DNA from: JAHJQZ01 sp963676075
Lineage (GTDB): Bacteria; Pseudomonadota; Alphaproteobacteria; Rhizobiales; Devosiaceae
Reading direction: 5' to 3'
Length of the DNA stretch: 64,000 nucleotides
Assembly: GCA_963676075.2 (NCBI GenBank)
Contig: CAXXNZ010000009.1
Coordinates: 56,400 to 120,399, forward strand
Part shown: one piece after another, positions 1 to 8,295 of the stretch
Layout: every line of letters begins with the position of its first letter
Numbering within the stretch: the stretch's first letter is position 1
Program-made: the position numbers and the translations under genes
Notes under the pieces: generated by a model
What the model was told of the DNA's origin: nothing
What the model saw: the letters and a program-made list of their open reading frames with translations, nothing else
Database searches by the model: none

Positions 1-1715
1 AGGCCCATGGTCAGGAACGCCACGATCGAGGCGACGGAGGCCACTGCCGAGAACGTGAGCGCAATCTTGCGCCATGTCATGAAGGGCACGCTCGTGCCAT
101 CCGGCACGAAGCGGAAAATCTGCAGGTTGAGCTTTTTCGGGCGCGCCCACGAATACCAGCGTCCGACGATGAACAAGGTCACCAGATAGGCGGTGAACAG
201 CGTCGTCATAATGCCGATGCCGAGCGTAACGGCGAAGCCCTGCACCGGGCCCGACCCAAGGAAGAACAGGATTGCCGCAGCAATCAGGGTCGTGACATTG
301 GCGTCGACAATCGTACCCATGGCGCGCTGGAAACCTGCCTCGATGGCCTGCACCGGCGTTCGCCCGCCCCGCAATTCCTCGCGTATGCGCTCATAGATCA
401 GCACGTTGGCGTCGACCGCCATACCGATGGTGAGAACGATACCGGCGATGCCCGGCAATGTCAGCGTCGAGCCGAGCATCGACAGCGTGCCGAGCAGAAT
501 GCCGATATTGAGGATCAGCGACAGCACCGCGAAACCGCCGAACAGTCCGTAGGCGATGACCATGAACACCATCACGGCGACGGCGCCGATGACGCCGGCC
601 GTGACGCCGGCCTGAACGCTGTCGGCACCGAGCGACGGTCCGACAGAGCGCTGTTCAATGATGTTCAGCGTTGCCGGCAGAGCACCGGCGCGCAGCAACA
701 CGGCGAGATCATTGGCGCTCTGCGCGGTGAAGTTGCCATAGATCTGACCCGAACCGCCGGTGATCGCGGTCTGGATGACCGGCGCGGTGATCACCTGATT
801 GTCGAGAACGATGGCGAAACGCTTGCCGACATTTGCCGACGTAATTTCGGAGAAAACGATAGCGCCGCGCGTGTCGAAGCGGAAGGTGACGATCGGCTGG
901 GACGTGCGCTGGTCAAAGCCGGCCTGCGCATCGACGAGACTCTCGCCGCCAAGCGAAACGTCCTCATACAACAGCTCGCTGCCGTTGCCGTCGGCATTGG
1001 GCACGACCTCCGTACCCACCGGCAGCCCCTGAGCCTCGGCCTGTGCCGCTGTCATGCCGTTATAGACTAGGTGGAACGTCAGACGCGCGGTGCGCGAGAT
1101 GATGTCCTTCAATCGGGCCGAATCTTCGAAGCCCGGCACCTCGACCAGAACACGGTCATTGCCTTCGCGCTGAATGGTTGGCTCGGTGGTGCCCAATTCG
1201 TCGATACGCTTGCGGATGACCTCGATCGACTGGGTGACAAGCGCCGACATGCGCTTGTCGATTCCGGCCTCGGTCAAGCTGACAGTGATCTTGCCGTTTT
1301 CGGTCGCCGCCACATTGAGTTCGGGCGTCGAGCCGAAAACCCCGTTGGCATAGGAATCGAGCGTCTTGATCGCATCGACCGCCTCGGAGGTACGAACCGG
1401 ATCGGTCAGTTCGACAGTGAGCGTGTCACCGTTCGTGGAGATCAGATTGCCGATGCCCTTGTCATTCGCCAGTGTCGACCGGATGTCGCGCCGCAACTCC
1501 TTGACCCGCTCGGTGACGATGCTCTTCTTGTCGACCTGCAATAGCAGGTGCGAGCCCCCCTGCAGATCGAGACCGAGCACGATCTGCTTCTTGGGCAGGA
1601 AGTCCGGCCATGAGGCGAGCGTCGAAGCGGGGACGAAGTTGGGAATGACGAACAGAACGCCCAGGAGCGAGACCAGGGCAATTACTGCGGTTCGGAACGG
1701 CGAAAACTGAAGCAT
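1..1715 (-). CDS. secDF: Protein translocase subunit SecDF (C-terminal end beyond window)
   Basis: Inner-membrane subunit of the Sec translocon that uses the proton gradient to help pull exported proteins across the membrane. The ATG at 1715 starts MLQFSPFRTA followed by a first membrane segment; GLDLQGG at residues 48-54 is the SecD signature. The frame stays open for 571 residues to the window edge. After the SecD membrane domain (RWYSWARPKK, about residues 518-527) the frame runs straight into a SecF-like start with FVPDGT and WRKIALTFS, so secD and secF are fused, as is common in Hyphomicrobiales. yajC lies 64 bp upstream on the same strand, the usual pairing. The SecF half is mostly outside the window. 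Confidence 0.95.
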   Translation of the reverse strand, partial: MLQFSPFRTAVIALVSLLGVLFVIPNFVPASTLASWPDFLPKKQIVLGLDLQGGSHLLLQVDKKSIVTERVKELRRDIRSTLANDKGIGNLISTNGDTLTVELTDPVRTSEAVDAIKTLDSYANGVFGSTPELNVAATENGKITVSLTEAGIDKRMSALVTQSIEVIRKRIDELGTTEPTIQREGNDRVLVEVPGFEDSARLKDIISRTARLTFHLVYNGMTAAQAEAQGLPVGTEVVPNADGNGSELLYEDVSLGGESLVDAQAGFDQRTSQPIVTFRFDTRGAIVFSEITSANVGKRFAIVLDNQVITAPVIQTAITGGSGQIYGNFTAQSANDLAVLLRAGALPATLNIIEQRSVGPSLGADSVQAGVTAGVIGAVAVMVFMVIAYGLFGGFAVLSLILNIGILLGTLSMLGSTLTLPGIAGIVLTIGMAVDANVLIYERIREELRGGRTPVQAIEAGFQRAMGTIVDANVTTLIAAAILFFLGSGPVQGFAVTLGIGIMTTLFTAYLVTLFIVGRWYSWARPKKLNLQIFRFVPDGTSVPFMTWRKIALTFSAVASVASIVAFLTMG

Positions 1716-1779
1716 CAATACGGTCCGGTACTGCGGGACAAAGGGTGACGGTGCGAGCCGTTACTTACGGTGCAAACCG

Positions 1780-2124
1780 TTACTTGTTGTCGTTGACCGG
1801 TTCAGGCTTGGAGCGAACCTCGGCGATCATGCCGCGAACGACCTTCACCTTGGTGCCCTGGGCGATTTCGACCTCGAGATCTTCGTTGGCGACGGCCTTG
1901 GTGACCTTGCCGACGATGCCGCCGGTCGTCACGATGGTGTCGCCGCGGCTGACGGCAGCGAGCATGGCAGCATGCTCTTTGGCACGTTTCTGCTGCGGGC
2001 GGATGAGAAACAGCCAGAAAACGGCCACCATGAGGATGATGGGCACGATATTAAGAAGAATCGCATCCATTCCACCAGCGCCCGCGGCACCTGCCGCCTG
2101 CGCGTATGCGGGGGTCACAAACAT
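1780..2124 (-). CDS. yajC: Preprotein translocase subunit YajC
   Basis: Small single-pass membrane protein that associates with SecDF. The 114 residues include a membrane segment at about 22-41, then RPQQKR at 42-47, the family signature, and a soluble tail with GDTIVTTGGI and GKVTK typical of YajC. The N-terminus is Ala/Gly-rich and slightly longer than in the E. coli protein. The ATG at 2124 is a good start, and the gene sits directly upstream of secDF on the same strand, so the two are probably co-transcribed. Confidence 0.95.
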   Translation of the reverse strand: MFVTPAYAQAAGAAGAGGMDAILLNIVPIILMVAVFWLFLIRPQQKRAKEHAAMLAAVSRGDTIVTTGGIVGKVTKAVANEDLEVEIAQGTKVKVVRGMIAEVRSKPEPVNDNK

Positions 2125-2275
2125 ATACTCGCTCCTTGGGATCAGCTTGTCATAATCTTGCAGCCTGTATCATATCGGCAGCAAAACGGCCCGGCTTTGC
2201 GCCACGCCAAAATCGCGCGGACTATACCGTTGCGAATGCGTTAATGCAAAGGCTATCCGCCACCGATTCGAAAAT

Positions 2276-3163
2276 ATGAGGACCCTGGTGCAAAATACTG
2301 TTTCGACTGAAGAAATACTCATCCGTCTCGACCGTATTGCTACGGCGCTCGACAGGCTTTCGGGCGTTGTTGTACCGGCATCGCCCACCCTCGGCGACGC
2401 GAACGGCTATCACTGGGAAGGACGCTCTGGCACCCTGCAACCGGTCAAGCGCATCAATGCCGTGCCTTACGACCTGCTCAAGGGTCTAGACGGCGTCCTG
2501 CCGGCGCTTCTCAGCAACACCGAGCAGTTCGCCCGCGGCCACGGATCCAACAACGTGCTCTTGTGGGGCGCACGCGGCATGGGCAAGTCTTCGGCGGTGA
2601 AGGCGGTGCATCAACGGGTTTCAGCAGGCCTGCCCGCGCATGAGCGGTTGGTGCTGGTGGAAATCAGCCGCGAGGACATTGAGACACTGCCGGTGCTGCT
2701 GCGCATCCTGACCGCCCTCAGCGCCCGGTTCATCGTGTTCTGCGACGACCTCAGCTTCGACAGAGACGAAACAAGCTATAAGTCGCTGAAATCCATCCTC
2801 GATGGTGGCATCGAAGGCCGACCTGAAAACGTGGTGTTCTACGCCACGTCCAACCGCCGCCACCTGATGCCGCGCGACATGATCGACAACGAGCGCGCGA
2901 CCGCCATCAACCCGTCCGAGGCCATTGAAGAAAAGGTTTCGCTTTCTGACCGTTTCGGATTGTGGCTCGGTTTCCACAATTGCGACCAGGACACCTATCT
3001 CGATATGGTCACGTCCTATGTCGGTCACTACGGCATCCCGATCGGCCAGGATGAGGTGCGCGCCAAGGCGATCGAATGGGCCCAGACCCGCGGCGGCCGC
3101 TCGGGCCGCGTCGCCATCCAGCTCATCCGCCAGCTCGCAGGCGAAGCGGGAATGGATATCTAG
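2276..3163 (+). CDS. DUF815 family ATP-binding protein
   Basis: P-loop ATPase of the DUF815 (YjbA/YcbX-neighbour) type found widely in Alphaproteobacteria; its cellular role is not established. The 295-residue protein has a Walker A loop GARGMGKSS at residues 98-106 and a hydrophobic strand ending in CDD at about 152-158 as Walker B. ATSNRRHLMPRD near residue 200 and a C-terminal helical part (SGRVAIQLIRQL) match the AAA-like family. It is transcribed divergently from yajC across a 151-bp gap and ends just before a dispersed repeat. In related genomes it sits in this position near yajC, so the context is ordinary. Confidence 0.85.
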   Translation: MRTLVQNTVSTEEILIRLDRIATALDRLSGVVVPASPTLGDANGYHWEGRSGTLQPVKRINAVPYDLLKGLDGVLPALLSNTEQFARGHGSNNVLLWGARGMGKSSAVKAVHQRVSAGLPAHERLVLVEISREDIETLPVLLRILTALSARFIVFCDDLSFDRDETSYKSLKSILDGGIEGRPENVVFYATSNRRHLMPRDMIDNERATAINPSEAIEEKVSLSDRFGLWLGFHNCDQDTYLDMVTSYVGHYGIPIGQDEVRAKAIEWAQTRGGRSGRVAIQLIRQLAGEAGMDI

Positions 3164-3215
3164 GAGGGTTGTCAGGACAAGTGCGAAGCGGTTTTCCGGT
3201 TCGACAGCCCGACCA

Positions 3216-3323
3216 CTAGAGCAGATCACGCTTAAGTGGAATCGTCTGATCTGCTCTATGTCTTTGAGTGGTCGTGTTTTCGAACCGCAAAAGTGGTGTC
3301 CACTTTTCCTGAAAACACTCTAG
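3216..3323. repeat. Dispersed two-hairpin intergenic repeat, copy A
   Basis: The element is bounded by CTAGAG (3216-3221) and CTCTAG (3318-3323). Hairpin 1 pairs AGAGCAGATCA (3218-3228) with 3247-3257. Hairpin 2 pairs GTGTTTTC (3274-3281) with GAAAACAC (3311-3318), with an inner stem AAAAGTGG (3289-3296) against CCACTTTT (3300-3307). The second half closely matches copy B at 19298-19399 and resembles the tandem copies at 58133-58246. It lies between the convergent DUF815 and nlpD-like genes. It looks like the RIME-type mosaic elements known from rhizobia; that assignment is inference. Confidence 0.8.
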
Positions 3324-3384
3324 AAAAGCCTCGTCCACGAAAGCAGACCTGAACCTTGCCGGTCTCTTCCAACCGTCTCCAACG

Positions 3385-3410
3385 AAAAACCCCGGCCGAA
3401 CGGCCGGGGT
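3385..3410 (-). terminator. Rho-independent terminator of the nlpD-like gene
   Basis: A 9-bp perfect stem, CCCCGGCCG (3390-3398) against CGGCCGGGG (3401-3409), has a two-base loop. Read on the minus strand it is followed by five T residues (complement of 3385-3389). It lies 49 bp beyond the stop of the nlpD-like gene. Confidence 0.85.
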
Positions 3411-3458
3411 CGAAATCGTGGAGGCCAAGTGAGCCTCATGTGGCGTTCCTGGACGCGG

Positions 3459-4598
3459 TCAGCCCGCCAGCAGCGGCGTCGGGTCGACCGGTGTCGCACC
3501 CTTACGCAGTTCGAAGTGCAGCTGCGGCCGGGAAACGCCGCCGGTCATGCCGGTGGTGCCGATGGCCTCGCCACGGTTCACTTCCAGCCCCTTGGTGACG
3601 GTGATGTCCTTCAGGTGGGCATAGGCCGACACGTAGCCGTTGGCGTGCTTGATAAGGACGAGGTTGCCATAACCCTGCACGGCGGAACCGGTGTAGATGA
3701 CCGTACCGCTTTCGGCAGCACGCACGGCGGTGCCTTCCTGAGCGGCGATATTGATGCCCGAACGGGACTCGGCAAAATCGGTGATGACCGTGCCACTCAC
3801 CGGCCAACGGAACTTGCCGTCGGCGGCCGGCGCCTTGATCGGGGCGACCTCGGTTACCGCAGGCGCGGTCGAAACCGTCTTGGGTTCGGCGACCGGCTTT
3901 TTGACCGGCTCCATAACGGGCTTGGCGGCAGCCGGCTGGGCAACGACCGGAGCTGCTTTCGACTTTGAGATCGAAGCAGTGGTCATCGATTCATTGGGCT
4001 GCTCACCGCCCGGAATGACCAGCTTCTGCCCGATGAAAATCTTATCCATCGAGGACAGATCGTTGGCCTTGACGATGGTGCTCGGCTCGACGTGATACTT
4101 GCGCGCAATGACGTAGAGTGACTCGCCAGACGACACGATGTGAATCGGGCTGGTTGGCGTCATCGGCTTGGGCGCACTCACCTGAGAGGCTGTCGCCACG
4201 GCTGGCGTTGGAGATGATGCAACTTTCACAGCGGCTTGAGCAGGCATGGTCTGTTGACTCCCAGGAGATACAAGCGGCGGCAACGGCTGGCTGGTAATGC
4301 CCGTCGTTGTCGGCTGTTGCGCCACACTGCCCGTTGTCGTCGGCATCACGATGATGCGCCGCCCTACATCGGCCGGCGGAATGTATGGACCGTCACCCTT
4401 TGCCTGGCTCACCAGGGGTGCCGGCATCTGCTGCGTCGCCGCTGCACCCACCGACTTTCCGGTCGAACCGGTTGTGGTGGAGTCGATAAAGCCACCACTC
4501 CCAAGCGAAGAACATCCTGCCAGGGAAGCGGCTGCGGCAATTAATGCGGCTGCGGCGATGGACCGCCGAAACGCGAGACCCGTATTGCGGTACCTCAT
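3459..4598 (-). CDS. NlpD-like LysM/M23 (LytM) lipoprotein
   Basis: Envelope lipoprotein of 379 residues that probably activates cell-wall amidases during division. The signal peptide ends at the lipobox LAGC with Cys29; a Pro/Thr/Ala-rich linker follows, then one LysM domain (about 152-197, peptidoglycan binding), another linker, and an M23/LytM domain (about 262-372). The LytM site is degenerate: RSGINIA stands where active enzymes have H-x(3)-D, although His328 (AHL) and His361 (LHFEL) remain. Loss of the zinc ligands is typical of NlpD/EnvC activators rather than endopeptidases. It lies downstream of surE-pcm on the same strand, as in E. coli and many proteobacteria. A terminator follows. 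Confidence 0.88.
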   Translation of the reverse strand: MRYRNTGLAFRRSIAAAALIAAAASLAGCSSLGSGGFIDSTTTGSTGKSVGAAATQQMPAPLVSQAKGDGPYIPPADVGRRIIVMPTTTGSVAQQPTTTGITSQPLPPLVSPGSQQTMPAQAAVKVASSPTPAVATASQVSAPKPMTPTSPIHIVSSGESLYVIARKYHVEPSTIVKANDLSSMDKIFIGQKLVIPGGEQPNESMTTASISKSKAAPVVAQPAAAKPVMEPVKKPVAEPKTVSTAPAVTEVAPIKAPAADGKFRWPVSGTVITDFAESRSGINIAAQEGTAVRAAESGTVIYTGSAVQGYGNLVLIKHANGYVSAYAHLKDITVTKGLEVNRGEAIGTTGMTGGVSRPQLHFELRKGATPVDPTPLLAG

Positions 4599-4647
4599 CG
4601 GCCAACTCGTTACTCAATAAAACACTGTTGGCGTGAGTGTAGGCTCG

Positions 4648-5304
4648 TTAAGGTAAAGACGAGCTTAAGGGCGGCAGCCTGACTGTCCCGCGCTCGGCAA
4701 CGAGCAGGTTTTCGCCTTCGCGCTCGTACCTCAGAATCGTCTGACGTTCCGAAGGCGCGCCGACCGCCGCGACCAGTACGCCCTCATCGGCAAGCTGCCC
4801 GATGAGAACCTCGGGCACCTCAACGACCGAGCCGGTCAGAAGAATGCGGTCGAACGGCGCCATTTGTGCCAGTCCCAACAAACCATTCCCGGACATGCCG
4901 ACGATGTTGTCGGCTCTCAGATCCCGCCAGCGTGCAACGGCTGCGGACAGCAGCGATCGCTCTTTCTCGAGCGAAAACACACGCCGCCCGAGCCGGGATA
5001 GCAGGAAGGCCGAATAGCCGCTGCCGGTGCCAATTTCGAGCAGTTTGGCAGTGCCATCGGCATCGAGCGCGGCAATGAGCTGGGCAAGGATCAGCGGAGA
5101 GGTGATCGACTGACCGAACCCGATTGGCAAGGACGCATCCTTGTAGGCGTATTCGGCGAAATCGGGCGGCACGAAGACTTCGTGCGGACTTGATTCGAAG
5201 GCGGCAAGCAGACGTTTGTCGGTGATGCCAAGACCGCGGAGCGCCAGGATCAAGCCAGCGCGGGAGACGAACAGGTCGTCGGTCCCATCGCGGTCGTCAG
5301 CCAT
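4648..5304 (-). CDS. pcm: Protein-L-isoaspartate O-methyltransferase
   Basis: Cytosolic SAM-dependent methyltransferase that repairs isoaspartyl residues in aged proteins. The frame is open further upstream, but the ATG at 5304 (MADDRDGTDD) gives 218 residues and an 8-bp overlap with the end of surE, typical translational coupling. Family marks are HEVFVPPDFAEYAY, the substrate and SAM loop PIGFGQSITSP, and motif I LEIGTGSGYSA. The surE-pcm-nlpD order is widely conserved. A second, more divergent Pcm-like gene is at 29991-30650. Confidence 0.9.
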   Translation of the reverse strand: MADDRDGTDDLFVSRAGLILALRGLGITDKRLLAAFESSPHEVFVPPDFAEYAYKDASLPIGFGQSITSPLILAQLIAALDADGTAKLLEIGTGSGYSAFLLSRLGRRVFSLEKERSLLSAAVARWRDLRADNIVGMSGNGLLGLAQMAPFDRILLTGSVVEVPEVLIGQLADEGVLVAAVGAPSERQTILRYEREGENLLVAERGTVRLPPLSSSLP

Positions 5305-6175
5305 CGCGCCGCGTTTGCCCGTCGGGCGCGTAGCGCACCGCATCGCCCTTTTGCTCATCCCCTGCCCGCGGCGCGGCGACAGAGGTGCCACTGTCGGGTG
5401 CAAGGATACCGGCACAACAGGCCTGCAGTTCGTTGACCGCGCCGAGATCTGACTGGTCGAGTCCGAGCGGGGTCACCGTGATGGCGCGTTCCTTGTGCAG
5501 AACCTCGAAATCGGCTTCGGGGTCGAGGTCTGTCGGTGGATTGGGAATGGCGATGAAGAACTTGCCTTCATTGCGGCTCGGATAATAGGCGATCGGCGAG
5601 CGCACAAAGCGCTGGTGCTTGACGACACGGACTTCGGTGATGGTGTCTGCCGGTCCAAGCGGGAAATTGACGTTGAAATAGGTCCCAGCCACTCGCGGTT
5701 GGGCGATCAGCATCCTCAGCACGGCCGCGCCGTGCATCGCGGCGGCCTGCCAGTCAACATCGACGCCGTTCTCATAGTCGACCGCCTGGCTCATGGCGAC
5801 GCCGAGAGCCCCCTGCATCGCCCCTTCCCGCGCTGCGGCGATGGTGCCCGAGCAATTGATAATGTCACCGAGATTCTGGCCGTTGTTCACGCCGGAGAGC
5901 ACCACGTCCGGTTCATGATCGGCGAACAGGTGGGTCATCGCGGCGACAACGCAATCGGCTGGTGTGCCGCCAAGCGCGTAGACATTGGCGGAACGGCGCT
6001 CGATCTCAAGCTCCGTGCCAAAGCTGAACTGGTGTCCGACGCCGCTCTGGTTGCCCGAGGGAGCGAGAACATGAACGTCGTCGCTGACCTGCTGCGCGAT
6101 CCGCAAGGCCACCGCGAGACCGGGCGCGTCGATCCCGTCGTCGTTGGTGACAAGAATGCGTGGACCTTTGCTCAT
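5297..6175 (-). CDS. surE: 5'/3'-nucleotidase SurE
   Basis: Metal-dependent nucleoside monophosphate phosphatase. From the ATG at 6175 the protein has 292 residues and opens MSKGPRILVTNDDGIDAPG, with the metal-binding Asp pair in TNDDG; SGVNNGQNLG and SGTIAAAREG are further conserved active-site loops. The start overlaps the serS stop by 4 bp (ATGA) and the 3' end overlaps pcm by 8 bp, so serS-surE-pcm form one tightly coupled unit. The longer upstream open frame has no family similarity and reads antisense to nothing useful, so it was not used. The C-terminal 30 or so residues are extended relative to the E. coli enzyme. Confidence 0.93.
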   Translation of the reverse strand: MSKGPRILVTNDDGIDAPGLAVALRIAQQVSDDVHVLAPSGNQSGVGHQFSFGTELEIERRSANVYALGGTPADCVVAAMTHLFADHEPDVVLSGVNNGQNLGDIINCSGTIAAAREGAMQGALGVAMSQAVDYENGVDVDWQAAAMHGAAVLRMLIAQPRVAGTYFNVNFPLGPADTITEVRVVKHQRFVRSPIAYYPSRNEGKFFIAIPNPPTDLDPEADFEVLHKERAITVTPLGLDQSDLGAVNELQACCAGILAPDSGTSVAAPRAGDEQKGDAVRYAPDGQTRRDG

Positions 6176-7452
6176 CGTGCCGGACCGATGCGGTCGAGCC
6201 CGCCAAGATAGGGCTGGAGCGCCTCGGGAATACGGAAACCGCCGTCCTCTTCCTGATGATTCTCCATCACCGCGATCAGGCAGCGCCCGACAGCAATGCC
6301 CGAACCGTTGAGCGTGTGCGGATACTGCACGGTACCTTCGGCATCGCGATAGCGGGCCGACATGCGCCGCGCCTGCCAGTCGCCAGCCATGGAAACCGAG
6401 GAAATCTCGCGATAGGTATCCTGACCGGGCAGCCAGACTTCGATATCGAATGTGCGCTGCATGGTGGCGCCCATGTCGCCGGCGCACAGGCGCACGACCC
6501 GGTAAGGCAGTTCGAGACGCTTCAGAACCTGTTCGGCACAGGCGAGCATGCGCTCCTGCTCGTCCTCGGATTTGTCCGGCTCGGTGACGCAGACCATTTC
6601 GACCTTGTTGAACTGATGCTGGCGCAACATGCCGCGCGTGTCACGTCCGGCCGAACCGGCCTCGGCGCGGAAGCATGGGGTCAACGCCGTGACCCGCAGC
6701 GGCAGGTCGGAAACATCGAGAATTTGCTCGCGAACCAGATTGGTCAGCGGTACTTCCGAGGTCGGGATCAGCCAGCGGTCGTCTGTCGTCCTGAAGGCGT
6801 CCTCGGCGAATTTCGGCAATTGCCCGGTGCCATAGAGAACTTCCGGCCTGACCAGCAGTGGCACCTGATGCTCGGTAAAGCCGTGCTCAGTGGTGTGCAA
6901 ATCGAGCATGAACGCGCCAAGTGCCCGCTCCACCTTGGCCAGCAACCCGCGCAACACAACAAAGCGCGATCCCGCCAGCTTCGCGCCGGCTTCGAAATCC
7001 ATCATGCCGAGCGCTTCGCCGATGTCGAAATGCTCCTTGGGTGCGAAGTTGAATTTCCTCGGCTCGCCCCAGCGGCCACGTTCGACATTGTCCTTTTCGT
7101 CCGCTCCGTCCGGCACGCTGGCGTGCAGGAGATTGGGCAGAGTTTCGAGGAACTCGGTCAGCGCAGCTATGGCGACCCGTTCGCGCTCCTGAGCGTCAGG
7201 CAAAGCCGCCTTGATTTCCGATACCTCGGTCATTAGTTCGCGGAACACCGCCTCGTTGCCGGCGCCCTTGGCCTTGCCGATCTGCTTGGAGACGGCATTG
7301 CGCCGTTCCTGCATGTCATTGAGTTCAGAAATGGCAGCGCGCCGCTCTTCGTCGAGGGTCAGAGCTTTCTCAGCCTGCGGGCCAAGGCCACGCCGGACCA
7401 TCGACGCGTCAAACGTTTCGGCGTTTTCGCGAATCCACTTGATATCGAACAT
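6172..7452 (-). CDS. serS: Serine--tRNA ligase
   Basis: Class II aminoacyl-tRNA synthetase charging tRNA-Ser. The 426-residue length is normal. The N-terminal antiparallel coiled-coil arm that reads the long variable arm spans about residues 30-105 (RRAAISELNDMQERRNAV). Motif 2 is seen as CFRAEAGSAGRDTRG, and motif 3 as GSGIAVGRCLIAVMENHQ. It is the first gene of the serS-surE-pcm cluster and lies 18 bp downstream of tatC. Confidence 0.97.
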   Translation of the reverse strand: MFDIKWIRENAETFDASMVRRGLGPQAEKALTLDEERRAAISELNDMQERRNAVSKQIGKAKGAGNEAVFRELMTEVSEIKAALPDAQERERVAIAALTEFLETLPNLLHASVPDGADEKDNVERGRWGEPRKFNFAPKEHFDIGEALGMMDFEAGAKLAGSRFVVLRGLLAKVERALGAFMLDLHTTEHGFTEHQVPLLVRPEVLYGTGQLPKFAEDAFRTTDDRWLIPTSEVPLTNLVREQILDVSDLPLRVTALTPCFRAEAGSAGRDTRGMLRQHQFNKVEMVCVTEPDKSEDEQERMLACAEQVLKRLELPYRVVRLCAGDMGATMQRTFDIEVWLPGQDTYREISSVSMAGDWQARRMSARYRDAEGTVQYPHTLNGSGIAVGRCLIAVMENHQEEDGGFRIPEALQPYLGGLDRIGPAR

Positions 7453-7470
7453 TGCTAGGCCTGCTGCGCG

Positions 7471-8292
7471 TTAGGTCGTCGGCTCCGACGGCTCGGTCTC
7501 GGCTTGGGGACGTCCCCGCTCGACCCACCGTACGGAAAGGATCGAAACCTCGTAGAGCAGCAGCAACGGCAGGGCAAGACCGATCTGGGAAATGGGATCG
7601 GGCGGGGTCAGAAATGCCGCAAGCGCCAGGATGGCGACGACGGCATATTTGCGCCAGGACGCAAGCGATTTGGCCGTGACCAGTTCCGCCCGCGCCAGCA
7701 GCGTCAGCAGCACCGGCAATTGGAAACAGACGCCGAATGCCAACAACAGCGTCATGATCAGGGACAAATACTCGCTGACCCGGGTCTGCATCTGGATGCT
7801 GACGCCGTCTTCCATGACCTGCGTGCCGAGGAAAAACCTGAGGGCCAGCGGCATGACGCCGTAATAAACCAGCGCGGCGCCGATGAGGAACAGGATCGGC
7901 GTGGCGATAATGTAGGGCAGGAAAGCCTTGCGCTCGTTCTTGTAAAGGCCCGGCGCCACAAAGGCATAGATCTGATAGGCGATAACCGGAAAGCTGAGCG
8001 CAAAAGCGGCGAACATCGCCACGGACAGCTGGGTGAAAAACTGCTCCTGCGGGGCTGTGAAAATCATTTCGACAGTGCCGCCATCTCCGACCGCCTGTTT
8101 GAACGGCCCGATCAGAAACAGATAGATGTCCTTGGAGACGAAAAAGCAGAGAACGAACAGCACCGCAAAAGCCATAAGCGACCAGATCAGTCGCTTGCGC
8201 AGCTCGACCAGGTGCTCAAGCAGCGGCGCTTCGGTACCGGCAAGTTCGTCTTCGACCTCGGTCTGGTTTTCGATCTGCGGCGTGTCGGCCAT
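7471..8292 (-). CDS. tatC: Twin-arginine translocase subunit TatC
   Basis: Polytopic receptor of the Tat export system, which binds RR signal peptides and moves folded proteins across the inner membrane. It has 273 residues with six predicted membrane segments. The conserved cytoplasmic N-terminal motif LLEHLVELRKRL is at about residues 24-35, and FVAPGLYKNERKAFLP is the conserved first-loop signature. LTPPDPISQ near residue 235 also fits the family. The start is 3 bp from the tatB stop, so tatABC are one operon. Confidence 0.97.
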   Translation of the reverse strand: MADTPQIENQTEVEDELAGTEAPLLEHLVELRKRLIWSLMAFAVLFVLCFFVSKDIYLFLIGPFKQAVGDGGTVEMIFTAPQEQFFTQLSVAMFAAFALSFPVIAYQIYAFVAPGLYKNERKAFLPYIIATPILFLIGAALVYYGVMPLALRFFLGTQVMEDGVSIQMQTRVSEYLSLIMTLLLAFGVCFQLPVLLTLLARAELVTAKSLASWRKYAVVAILALAAFLTPPDPISQIGLALPLLLLYEVSILSVRWVERGRPQAETEPSEPTT

Positions 8293-8295
8293 AAC

